Shown here: positions 35,107 through 42,878 of the stretch, one piece after another | How positions within the stretch are numbered: the stretch's first letter is position 1 | Layout: each line of letters starts with the position of its first letter | Source: Celeribacter litoreus | GTDB lineage: Bacteria; Pseudomonadota; Alphaproteobacteria; Rhodobacterales; Rhodobacteraceae | Assembly: GCF_020165855.1 (NCBI RefSeq) | Contig: NZ_JAIUFY010000005.1 | Span: 310,001 to 374,000 of the forward strand | Direction: 5' to 3' | DNA length: 64,000 nucleotides | Notes under the pieces: generated by a model | Told to the model about the DNA's origin: nothing | What the model saw: only the letters and a program-made list of their open reading frames with translations | The model's database searches: none | Translations under genes and position numbers: made by a program

Positions 35107-35743
35107 AGAGAGCTCTGGCCTCTTCCAATGTGTCGAACATATACAGGCGTCCGTTTCTGAGCACGGCTGCGGAACGACAGAATTTCTCAAGTGTCGACGG
35201 GTTGTGCGATACCACAATCATCGTGGTCCGTTCGAGGCGCTCACGAAGAATCGACCCCGCCTTTCGGTTGAAGTTCACGTCCGCAGTTCCGGGCATCCCC
35301 TCATCGATCAAATACATATCGAAATCGAGCGCCAGTAGCAGCGAGAAAGAAAGGCGCGAGCGCATGCCTGATGAGTATTGGTTCACAGGGCGTTCGAAGT
35401 ATTCTTCAAGATCGCAGAGCCAGCGACAGAACGCCTCAACGTAATCCGGGTCGAGGTCATAGAGCTCTGCGATAAAGCGCACGTTTTCGCGCGCCGTGTG
35501 CTTCCCGACCAGACCGCCCATGAAACCGAGCGGAAAAGAGATGCGGCAGCCGCGACGAATTTCGCCCTCGTCGGGTTTTTCCAGGCCGCTCATCATGTTG
35601 ACGATCGTGGTTTTGCCGGTTCCGTTCGGGGCGAGAATGCCAAGCGAGTGTCCGAGTTCGACACGGAAAGACGCGCGATCAAGGATCACCTTGCGCTGCT
35701 TTCCGGTCCAAAAGGACTTACTCACATTGTCGAATTCGAGCAT
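35087..35743 (-). CDS. Polysaccharide export ABC ATPase (KpsT-like)
   Basis: 218 aa from ATG 35743 (MLEFDNVSKSF), the KpsT length; a GTG ten codons earlier is possible. Walker A is GILAPNGTGKTTIVNMMSGL; Q-loop region FPLGFMGGLVGKHTARENV; signature NQYSSGMRSRLSFSLLLALD; Walker B MYLIDEGMPG; switch His in VVSHNPSTLEKFC. These features match the capsule-export branch of ABC-2 ATPases. A KpsM-type permease would be its partner, but none is adjacent in the window. Confidence 0.9.
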   Translation of the reverse strand: MLEFDNVSKSFWTGKQRKVILDRASFRVELGHSLGILAPNGTGKTTIVNMMSGLEKPDEGEIRRGCRISFPLGFMGGLVGKHTARENVRFIAELYDLDPDYVEAFCRWLCDLEEYFERPVNQYSSGMRSRLSFSLLLALDFDMYLIDEGMPGTADVNFNRKAGSILRERLERTTMIVVSHNPSTLEKFCRSAAVLRNGRLYMFDTLEEARALYDYKEG

Positions 35744-35872
35744 CACCAATTGCCCTGATTTGCCTGCGGCCACACCTAGCGGGTTTTTCTTAACGAGTGT
35801 CTACAAAACTATTCAGGCCACATTATGTCGCGGACCGGTATCTTGGGTGCCTCGCCAAGTAACTCTTTAAAG

Positions 35873-35907
35873 AAAAACGGGGCCAAAGTGTATTGCTTCG
35901 GCCCCGT
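35873..35907 (-). terminator. Rho-independent terminator of nhaA
   Basis: On the minus strand, ACGGGGCC (35907-35900) pairs with GGCCCCGT (35884-35877), followed by TTTT (35876-35873). It lies about 30 bases after the nhaA stop. Confidence 0.88.
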
Positions 35908-35937
35908 CTAAATCACGGACGTCTGATCACGATTGGG

Positions 35938-37218
35938 TCAGATGTTTTGCTTTTGCACGCGGCAGAGTTTGCCCGCCACGATGGAGATGATCGCGGCAAA
36001 GAAGGAGAAGAGCGCACCCATCTTCGCCGCGGCCTGAACCGGTGTCTCTCCGAGCATCGTGTCTGCGTCGAAGGCAACGGACGCGATGAACAGCGACACT
36101 GTAAAGCCGATTGCTGCCACACAGCCGATCACGAAGAGGTCAATTGTGCGCATGCCTGCCGGAAGCCCGAGCTTGAAGACATGCGCCGCTAGCGCCCCCA
36201 TGATCAGGATGCCGACCGGTTTGCCGATCAGAAGACCGCCGAGAACGAGCCAGGTCGGCTCTCCAATCGCATTGAATTCCACGCCCGCGTTGAGCAGGCC
36301 GAAGAAGAACAGGATGACTTCCACCGGCGTTTTCAGGCGGTGCTCGATGTCGTTGAGCAGGTCGTGGAGATGCTCTTCCGCCTCGGCAAAGATGCCGAAT
36401 GCGCGGTCCGCGTGCGGAATGGTCGGCACGATGGGCAGAAGTCCCAGAGCAGGGTGGATCCCCGCACGCATGAAGCCATACCAGGAAATGCACGCTGCGA
36501 TCAGATACGGCCAGAAGCCGAGCTTCTGACGCACCCATGTGGATGTCGGGCGCAATTGGTTGCCCGCGTCCATCTTGCGCGGCAGCCAGTTCGCCAGCAG
36601 GAACACGAGGATCGCGGCGCCGACGGACAGAAGGAGCCATTGAACAGCCAGTTCGCCGCTCGGGTAGAAGATCGCGAGGATCACGAGGCCAGCCGCGTCA
36701 TCGGCAATCGCGAGGAGCAGCAGGAAGCGCACAGCGGGGTGACCCGCGCCAAAGACGATCCGGCCCACAAGATAGGAGAACGCAATGTCCGTTGCGGTCG
36801 GCACAGCCCAGCCATTGGCAACCGCATCGTAGGTGTCGGAACCGAGAACCATGGCGAGGCCGAGATATACAGCGATCGGGCCAAACATGCCGCCAGCCGT
36901 CGCGATGAGCGGGGTCGCCGCTTTCTTGCCGCGTAGGGAGCCGTTCTTGAGAATGACCGCTTCCCACACCTCTTTCGCAGCGATTGCAAAGAAGAAGGCC
37001 ATCAGCACGTCGTTGAAGAGGTAATGCAGGGTCAGAGTCCGGTGAACATGCCCGTGATCATCCATATGCGGGTGACCGATGAAGAAGTTCTCCGCAATCG
37101 GGAATTCCACAAAAGCGTGGTAGGAATGGCTATCCACGTTCGCCCAGATCAGCGCAATAATGGCGCCGAAAATCAACAATAGTGAGTAGTTGGTAATAAA
37201 GTTCCAGACCCTGTACAT
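35938..37218 (-). CDS. nhaA: Na+/H+ antiporter NhaA
   Basis: 426 aa inner-membrane antiporter with about 12 membrane segments. The essential ion-site aspartates are in LLLAIADDAAGLVILAIFY (the D163/D164 pair of E. coli NhaA), with PTATDIAFSYLVGRIVFGAG just before. RBS GGAGGG precedes the ATG at 37218; the extra 24 codons upstream are not homologous. It exchanges Na+ out for H+ in and would support salt and alkali tolerance in a marine-type bacterium. Confidence 0.95.
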   Translation of the reverse strand: MYRVWNFITNYSLLLIFGAIIALIWANVDSHSYHAFVEFPIAENFFIGHPHMDDHGHVHRTLTLHYLFNDVLMAFFFAIAAKEVWEAVILKNGSLRGKKAATPLIATAGGMFGPIAVYLGLAMVLGSDTYDAVANGWAVPTATDIAFSYLVGRIVFGAGHPAVRFLLLLAIADDAAGLVILAIFYPSGELAVQWLLLSVGAAILVFLLANWLPRKMDAGNQLRPTSTWVRQKLGFWPYLIAACISWYGFMRAGIHPALGLLPIVPTIPHADRAFGIFAEAEEHLHDLLNDIEHRLKTPVEVILFFFGLLNAGVEFNAIGEPTWLVLGGLLIGKPVGILIMGALAAHVFKLGLPAGMRTIDLFVIGCVAAIGFTVSLFIASVAFDADTMLGETPVQAAAKMGALFSFFAAIISIVAGKLCRVQKQNI

Positions 37219-37336
37219 TCGGGGCGCCCTCCGCAGCCTTGTTCTTTTTTCGGCTCGGGAATAGTGCAACTGAAACCGCAGAGCAAGCACAGGACGCCCC
37301 CGAGAGCGCTCACAGGGCTTTTTGATGCAGGATTGT

Positions 37337-37350
37337 TCAGAAAAGCGACC
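37337..37350. repeat. 14-bp direct repeat of the ArsP-like permease 3' end
   Basis: TCAGAAAAGCGACC occurs here and again at 37959-37972, where it forms the last codons and stop of the permease gene. Similarity continues imperfectly to about 37386 (CAGAAGGCGCTTATCAGTGC against CTAGAAAGGCCCCGATCAGC). The two copies flank the small membrane-protein gene at 37477-37869. Confidence 0.55.
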
Positions 37351-37476
37351 GACTGAGGCTCACCAGAAGGCGCTTATCAGTGCAGGCATCAGTGGCGCTA
37401 CAGCTCTCGCTGCGGTAACAGGTAATTTGGGTGAAAGCGCTCGGCTGAGCAGGCAAAACGAGAAGTGCGACACGAA

Positions 37477-37869
37477 ATGAGGCAACCTGAACCTATTAGT
37501 TGGAAATGGGTCATCATATTTCTTGTGTTCGCCTGCGTCGTGTTCTGTGCTCACACAGTCTGGCACGGAACACTCTCGTGGAGCACCATTGTCAGCGCAT
37601 TGGGAGCCGGACTTCTTTACGCGGGGTTGGCAGTCGGAGTTGGTTCGATTTACTTGAATACACGAACTGTTCTTGTGAGCTGGGTCGCGATCCTCATGCT
37701 GTCGTTTGTCTCTGCGGCCATTGCGCTAGGCGCATTTCCGTTTCAATCGTCAGGGATGTCGTTCGTCGAGCTTTTGATCGAGATGGGGGTGAAAACCTAT
37801 CTCGTGCTGCTTGCTGGTATTGCGGTGATCAGAGGCGCCTATACGTTCCAGTCGGCGTCAAACGAGTAA
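37477..37869 (+). CDS. Small hypothetical membrane protein
   Basis: 130 aa from ATG 37477 (MRQPEPISWKWVIIFLVFAC); a GTG at 37465 is an alternative. Four predicted membrane segments (residues about 9-28, 35-60, 65-85, 100-120) fill nearly the whole chain. No family recognised. It stands alone, convergent to the permease gene at 37959, and is flanked by a duplicated piece of that gene's 3' end. Confidence 0.55.
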   Translation: MRQPEPISWKWVIIFLVFACVVFCAHTVWHGTLSWSTIVSALGAGLLYAGLAVGVGSIYLNTRTVLVSWVAILMLSFVSAAIALGAFPFQSSGMSFVELLIEMGVKTYLVLLAGIAVIRGAYTFQSASNE

Positions 37870-37958
37870 CGATTAAAGTGCTGCCTTCGGTAACGTGGGT
37901 ACGGGTAAGCGCGGGCAAGATATGAGCGTGCTTACCATTAGATTTGTTTCCAGCTTTC

Positions 37959-38984
37959 TCAGAAAAGCGACCAAACCAACCCTGCTAGAAAGGCCCCGAT
38001 CAGCGCAAATCCGATGTAGGCCGCAAACACGCGGGGTTTCACGAGGGCCCAAACTGCTACAGCCGCCGGAATGCAGGAGATGCCGCCTGCGATCATGAAG
38101 GACATCGCCGCGCCCGGGGCCATGCCTTGCGAGATAAGGCCGGACATGAGCGGCACAGCGGCGAAGCCGTTGAGGTAGGCGGGTGCGCCGACCAGCGCGC
38201 CGATGAGGATCGGGCGGAGGCCTTCGCCGCCCATCACGGACGCAATCATCTCGGCAGGCAGGTAGGAGAGCATGATGCTCTCGAGGATATAGGCGACGAG
38301 CATCCATTTTCCGAGGAACAGCAGGTTCTTCACGAAGCTGGATTTGAAAGTCTCAATCCGTTTGCTGTCACGCCAGAAGGTCCAGTTCGCTTGTCCGCGC
38401 AGGCCGGAGGTGGCGCAGCAGGACGGCTTGGTGAACTCTTTGAGCGGGTCGGCAAAGAGCGCGGTGCCGCCCAGAAGTTTGACGCCGAACCCGCCCATCA
38501 ATCCGATGGTCACTGCCGCCACGGTCTTGGCCACAGCGAAGTCCATGCCCAATTCCCCCGCCGTGATCAGGAACATCGCGGGGTCCATGAGCGGAGAGGC
38601 GAGCCAAAAGGCCATGACGGCTGACAGCGGCACACCCACAGCGAGCGACGCAGCGATAAACGGGATCACCTGACAGGAGCAGAACGGGGAAATGCCGCCC
38701 ACGATTGCTGCCGCGAAGATCATATGCACCTCGCGCCCCTCGAACGCCTTGGTCAAAAGCGTTTCGGCCCCAGACGCCTGCACATAGGCCGTCGCGATGA
38801 TAGCGAAGAGCACAAACGGCGCGGCCCGCCAGAGCGCCTCTGCCGTGAACGTCGCTGTAGGCCAGAGGTTTGCGGGGTCCATTATCGCCACGATTACGAG
38901 GATCACCGCCGTCACGAGCAGCGCTTTGTCGAGCTTCTTCCAAATCTGCGGCAGGCGCGGCGGGGTTTGGGTGAGATCAGTCAT
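37959..38984 (-). CDS. Permease of the ArsP/DUF318 family
   Basis: 341 aa with about 8-10 membrane segments. The family signature is VGGISPFCSCQVIPFIAASL near residue 95, with ASPLMDPAMF soon after and a second half carrying GAPAYLNGFAAVPLMSGL and GGISCIPAAVAVW. The cysteine pair in KPSCCATSGLRG sits in the cytoplasmic loop. ArsP proteins export trivalent organoarsenicals; other members are only predicted permeases. The gene overlaps the ArsR-type regulator by 8 bases, so a metalloid or redox stress role is likely, but the exact substrate is open. Confidence 0.82.
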   Translation of the reverse strand: MTDLTQTPPRLPQIWKKLDKALLVTAVILVIVAIMDPANLWPTATFTAEALWRAAPFVLFAIIATAYVQASGAETLLTKAFEGREVHMIFAAAIVGGISPFCSCQVIPFIAASLAVGVPLSAVMAFWLASPLMDPAMFLITAGELGMDFAVAKTVAAVTIGLMGGFGVKLLGGTALFADPLKEFTKPSCCATSGLRGQANWTFWRDSKRIETFKSSFVKNLLFLGKWMLVAYILESIMLSYLPAEMIASVMGGEGLRPILIGALVGAPAYLNGFAAVPLMSGLISQGMAPGAAMSFMIAGGISCIPAAVAVWALVKPRVFAAYIGFALIGAFLAGLVWSLF

Positions 38985-39330
38985 GGCAATGGTCCTCGGT
39001 GGAGCAATCGGGCGCGACGCAATCGGCGCAGCATTCGGAGAGAAGGGCGGAGACGAGCGTGTCGAGTTCGCGGTAATCCGCCGCGATACAGAGAACAGAC
39101 CGGCCCTGTTTGACCTGCTTCGCCAGCTTGGTCGCGGCGAGTGTCTTCATATGGTGGGTGAGGGTCGCCCCTGTGATGCCCGTCCGCGCGCCAAGCTCGC
39201 CGATGGTGAGGCCCTCCGGCCCCGCCCGCACAAGGGTGCGCAGGACCATGAGGCGTTGCTCCGATCCCAAGGCGGCAAAGGTGCTTGCGGCCTCAGCGAG
39301 GCTAATGTCGTCAAAATGCGGCACGGACAT
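38977..39330 (-). CDS. ArsR-family regulator with Cys/His-rich C-terminal tail
   Basis: 117 aa winged-helix repressor. The DNA-binding core is LGSEQRLMVLRTLVRAGPEG, then TGITGATLTHHMKTLAATKL. The tail ECCADCVAPDCSTEDHCHD holds five cysteines and two histidines, a probable sensor site for arsenite or another soft metal. It is the first gene of the operon, overlaps the permease gene, and probably represses both through the inverted repeat just upstream. Confidence 0.88.
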   Translation of the reverse strand: MSVPHFDDISLAEAASTFAALGSEQRLMVLRTLVRAGPEGLTIGELGARTGITGATLTHHMKTLAATKLAKQVKQGRSVLCIAADYRELDTLVSALLSECCADCVAPDCSTEDHCHD

Positions 39331-39346
39331 GCGACTCTCCTGAATT

Positions 39347-39372
39347 TATATTTTGATAATTTTAGAAATATA
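39347..39372. promoter_or_regulatory. Candidate ArsR operator
   Basis: TATATTT (39347-39353) and AAATATA (39366-39372) form an inverted repeat around 12 AT-rich bases, 17 bases upstream of the ArsR-type gene and 49 upstream of the divergent glycosylase gene. AT-rich imperfect palindromes of this size are typical ArsR sites and stand out in this high-GC sequence. Confidence 0.55.
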
Positions 39373-39420
39373 GAAATGAGTCAAGTGGCCATTGGTCGCA
39401 TGACGCACTAAAACACCGCC

Positions 39421-39999
39421 ATGACGCTTGAACAGGACATCCGCGCGTGCCGCCTCTGTGAAACCCGCTTTCGGGAGACCGCGACGGCCCATAGCCCGCG
39501 TCCTGTCGTGTGGTTCCGCCCCAATGCGCGGATTTTGATCGCAGGGCAGGCCCCCGGCGCGCGGGTGCATGAGAGCGGTCGCCCCTTCACCGACCCGTCC
39601 GGCGACCGCCTGCGTGATTGGCTCGGGATGGATGAGGCGACGTTTTACGATCAGGACCGAATAGCCATTGTGCCGATGGGCTTCTGCTTTCCGGGATATG
39701 ATGCCAAAGGTGCGGACATTCCGCCGCCGAAGCTGTGTCGCGAGACGTGGCATGATCGTGTGATGCAGGAGCTGGGCGGCATTGACCTCATCCTCCCCGT
39801 TGGCCTCCATGCCATCCGCTATCATATGGGGGTAAAGACCTCCCTGACCGACACCGTGCGGAACTGGCGCGCCACTGCGCCGCGCGTCTTTCCCTTGCCT
39901 CATCCGTCGTGGCGCAATACGGGTTGGCTAAGAAAAAATCCGTGGTTCGAAGCAGAACTGCTGCCGGAACTGCGCCGCCGAGTAAGAGAGTTGCTATGA
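39421..39999 (+). CDS. Uracil-DNA glycosylase superfamily protein (iron-sulfur type)
   Basis: 192 aa. Motif 1 is AGQAPGARVHESGRPFTDPS (residues 41-60) and motif 2 HPSWRN near residue 161. Four cysteines at positions 10, 13, 89 and 106 have the C-x2-C and C-x16-C spacing of [4Fe-4S] family 4/5 glycosylases. It would remove uracil or related damaged bases. The start codon is close to the likely transcription start and has no clear ribosome site, so it may be translated leaderless. The stop overlaps the next start by ATGA. Confidence 0.85.
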   Translation: MTLEQDIRACRLCETRFRETATAHSPRPVVWFRPNARILIAGQAPGARVHESGRPFTDPSGDRLRDWLGMDEATFYDQDRIAIVPMGFCFPGYDAKGADIPPPKLCRETWHDRVMQELGGIDLILPVGLHAIRYHMGVKTSLTDTVRNWRATAPRVFPLPHPSWRNTGWLRKNPWFEAELLPELRRRVRELL

Positions 40000-40787
40000 C
40001 CGAACAGACCCCCGTCGATCTCGCCCATGCGGCTATGGAAGCCGCGCCGGAAGATGATAACGCCCGCCTGAGATATTTCGAGCGCGTGGCAGACGGGGAG
40101 TGGTTTCTCCTGCTCGACGAGGAACACGATGGCGAAGGTCCGATCAGCCCGCGTGTGTTTCCAGTCGAGGAGAACAATTTCCTCGTGGCTTTCGACCGCG
40201 AACAGCGCTTGGCGGAGTTCGCTGGGCAGGCGCCCTATGCGGCGATGTCCGGTCGTGTCCTTGCAGAAATGCTTGCTGGGTCGGGCTATGGTCTCGGGTT
40301 GAACCTGTCGGTTGCGCCGTCTGAAATGCTCCTGCCGTCCGAGGCCGTCGAATGGCTCCACGCGACCTTGGGCAACGCGCCGACCGAGACCCATGGGAAG
40401 CCCGAAGAGATTTTCCCGCCAGCAGGGCTGCCGGAAATCCTGATCACCGCTCTCGACGCGAAACTCGCGATTGCGGCGGGCCTGGCGAAGCTTTGCTACC
40501 TGTCCGGCGTGAAGTACGAGGATGGTGTGCGGTCACACCTCTTGGCCTTCGTTGATCAGATTCCGGGCTCAGAGGATGTGTTGGCGCGTCTCGTGTCCGA
40601 GGCGCTGATCTTCTCCGGCGTGGAGGCCGGTGCGCTCGACGTGGCGTTCTTCAAGTCGTCCGATCCGCTGTGCGCCCCGCTCGCGCGTTATGGCCTACGT
40701 TTTGACCTGCCGGAGCCGGAGCCGCTTGAGACCAACGGACCGTCCGCGCCGGGCATGGACCCGTCCGCGCCGCCGATCCTCAAGTAA
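39996..40787 (+). CDS. SseB-family protein of unknown function
   Basis: 263 aa. The start at 39996 (MTEQTPVDLAHAAMEAAPED) overlaps the glycosylase stop. The N-terminal 130 residues match the SseB N-domain pattern (ERVADGEWFLLL, then RVFPVEENNFLVAFDREQRL and NLSVAPSEMLLPSEAVEWL). The C-terminal part is acidic and soluble and ends in a Pro-rich tail. No catalytic motif is visible. Coupling to a DNA repair gene is the only functional hint. Confidence 0.72.
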   Translation: MTEQTPVDLAHAAMEAAPEDDNARLRYFERVADGEWFLLLDEEHDGEGPISPRVFPVEENNFLVAFDREQRLAEFAGQAPYAAMSGRVLAEMLAGSGYGLGLNLSVAPSEMLLPSEAVEWLHATLGNAPTETHGKPEEIFPPAGLPEILITALDAKLAIAAGLAKLCYLSGVKYEDGVRSHLLAFVDQIPGSEDVLARLVSEALIFSGVEAGALDVAFFKSSDPLCAPLARYGLRFDLPEPEPLETNGPSAPGMDPSAPPILK

Positions 40788-41720
40788 TCAATAGCCTGCC
40801 GTCCGGTCGACGAGATGGAGCAGAGGCTCACCCGCCTCACTCCTCCGGATGTTCTCTGCAATGACCTCAGACGCCGTGTTCGCGCGCGTCTCCGCTGCGA
40901 TGTGCGGGGTCACGGTGACGTGTGGATGGCTCCAGTAGGGGTGATCTGTCGGGAGCGGCTCCACACGGAACACATCCAGCGTCGCGTGCCCGATTTGACC
41001 ACTGTCGAGCGCGACCAACAGAGCCTCATCGTCGATGAGCGTCCCGCGACCGGGGTTCACGATACACGCGCCTTTAGGCATGAGCGCGAGGGTCTCTGCG
41101 TTGAGTGTGTTTTCTGTTGCGGGCGTGTTGGGCAGCAGCAGCACGGCGATTTCCGCCGTGGCAAGCGCCTTCTTCAACCCTTCAGGACCGGACACGCAGG
41201 TGAGACCTTCGATCTCTTTCGGACGGCGAGACCAACCGGTGACTTTGAAGCCAAGTCCAGCCAGTGCAAGCGCGCAGGCCTGCCCCAACTCGCCCAAGCC
41301 CAGAACCGTGACTGGCCGATCCTTCGCGAGCGGTGGCGTGAGGTGGTCCCATACGCCCTTGAGCCCATGGATATGCCGGTCCATCCCGAGGTGATAGCGC
41401 ATCACGTGCCCCACCACATAATCCCGCATCCCGAGCGCTAGCCCGTCATCGACCATCCGGCACAGCGGCTGGGTGAGCGTCTTGTTCGGCGCGATCCGTT
41501 CCACACCCGCCCAGAGGCTCAGAACGGCTTTGGCATGAGTGAAGGGTGTGAAATCCGTGAGCTCGTCGTTGGGCGCATAGACGATGTAATCCACCGTCTC
41601 GGGCGAAGCCTCGCGCGTGAGTTCGGCCTCAATCCCTGCCGCGGCCAGCGCCTTTGGAAGAGCGGCTTCATAATCAGGCCAAATACGATCCGGGGCGGAA
41701 AACAGGAGTGTGAGGCTCAT
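40788..41720 (-). CDS. 2-hydroxyacid dehydrogenase, glyoxylate/hydroxypyruvate reductase A type
   Basis: 310 aa, the GhrA length. NAD(P) site VLGLGELGQACALALAGLGF near residue 140; catalytic Arg in the region CIVNPGRGTLIDDEALL, Glu in LDVFRVEPLP, His in TVTPHIAAETR near residue 280. It would reduce glyoxylate or hydroxypyruvate. Start ATG at 41720 with AGGAC upstream; a TTG one codon earlier is possible. It lies 9 bases after the rodA stop, so it may be read from the cell-shape operon. Confidence 0.88.
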   Translation of the reverse strand: MSLTLLFSAPDRIWPDYEAALPKALAAAGIEAELTREASPETVDYIVYAPNDELTDFTPFTHAKAVLSLWAGVERIAPNKTLTQPLCRMVDDGLALGMRDYVVGHVMRYHLGMDRHIHGLKGVWDHLTPPLAKDRPVTVLGLGELGQACALALAGLGFKVTGWSRRPKEIEGLTCVSGPEGLKKALATAEIAVLLLPNTPATENTLNAETLALMPKGACIVNPGRGTLIDDEALLVALDSGQIGHATLDVFRVEPLPTDHPYWSHPHVTVTPHIAAETRANTASEVIAENIRRSEAGEPLLHLVDRTAGY

Positions 41721-41729
41721 CAAAGGTCC

Positions 41730-42878
41730 TTAGCGTTTGCCGCGCGGGCGGTGGACATGGGCGGATTGTACGATCCCGAAGGCCGCGAGCAGCACGAGCA
41801 TTGCCGACCCACCATAAGATACAAGCGGCAGCGGAACCCCCACCACTGGCATCAGGCCCATCACCATCGACATATTCACCGCAAAGAACAGGAAGAACGT
41901 CGCCGCAATCCCGATAGTCACGAGCGATCCGAACCGGTCCTTGTTGTTCATTGCGGAGACGAGGCAGAAGATGATCACACCCGCGTAAAGCGCGAGCAGG
42001 GAAATCCCGCCGATAAAGCCGAACTCTTCGGCCAGAGTCGTGAAGATAAAGTCGGTGTGCTTTTCCGGCAGGAAGTTCAACCGCGACTGTGTGCCCTGCA
42101 TGAACCCGCGCCCCGTCCAGCCGCCGGAGCCGAGCGCGATCTTTGCCTGCGTGATGTGATAGCCCGCGCCGAGCGGGTCCGCCGACGGGTCAAGGAACGT
42201 ATCGATCCGGCGGTATTGGTAGTCTTGCAAGAGCTGCCATGGCGTGCCGCGCGATAGGAAGACAGCGCTCACCATGCCGACAAAGAGCGAAATCACCGCC
42301 CCGAAATACCACCAGCTCACACCTGCCGCGAGCATCACAATCGCGCCGCCGGTCACGAGCAACAGGGACGTGCCGAGGTCCGGCTGCTTGAGCACGAGCA
42401 CGGTCGGAAGCAGGATAAGAGCGACTGGAATGATGACCCAGAGTGGGCGCGACACTTTTTCGAGCGGCAGCCAGTCATAATAGGCTGCGAGCAACATCAC
42501 GAGCGAGATTTTCATCAACTCGGACGGCTGAAGCCGCATGAACCCGAGATCGATCCACCGCTGAGCACCCATCCCCACGTGCCCGAAAAACTCCACGAAG
42601 ATCAAAAGCATGAAGGAGCCGATATAGGCTAGCCCCGCAATGTTGCGCCAGAACCAGATTGGCACCATCGCGATCATCAACATGGCCACCATGCCGAGGG
42701 CGAAACGCTTCATCTGCGGTTCGGCCCACGGCTGAAACGACCCGCCCGCGTTCGAATAGAGCATCAAAAAACCGACGGAGGCCACCGCAGACAACAGAAC
42801 GATGAGCGCCCAGTTGAGGTAAAGCACTTTGGACAGGCCCGTCGGGATGGTCTTCAGGTTACTCTCAAGATAACTCAT
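41730..42878 (-). CDS. rodA: Rod-shape-determining peptidoglycan polymerase RodA
   Basis: 382 aa SEDS-family glycosyltransferase with ten membrane segments. Marks: WIDLGFMRLQPSELMKISLV and LKQPDLGTSLLLVTGG near the middle, KIALGSGGWTGRGFMQGTQS, and FLPEKHTDFIFTTLAEEFGF in the large periplasmic loop. It polymerises glycan strands together with PBP2 of the preceding gene, whose stop it overlaps by 4 bases. Confidence 0.97.
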   Translation of the reverse strand: MSYLESNLKTIPTGLSKVLYLNWALIVLLSAVASVGFLMLYSNAGGSFQPWAEPQMKRFALGMVAMLMIAMVPIWFWRNIAGLAYIGSFMLLIFVEFFGHVGMGAQRWIDLGFMRLQPSELMKISLVMLLAAYYDWLPLEKVSRPLWVIIPVALILLPTVLVLKQPDLGTSLLLVTGGAIVMLAAGVSWWYFGAVISLFVGMVSAVFLSRGTPWQLLQDYQYRRIDTFLDPSADPLGAGYHITQAKIALGSGGWTGRGFMQGTQSRLNFLPEKHTDFIFTTLAEEFGFIGGISLLALYAGVIIFCLVSAMNNKDRFGSLVTIGIAATFFLFFAVNMSMVMGLMPVVGVPLPLVSYGGSAMLVLLAAFGIVQSAHVHRPRGKR

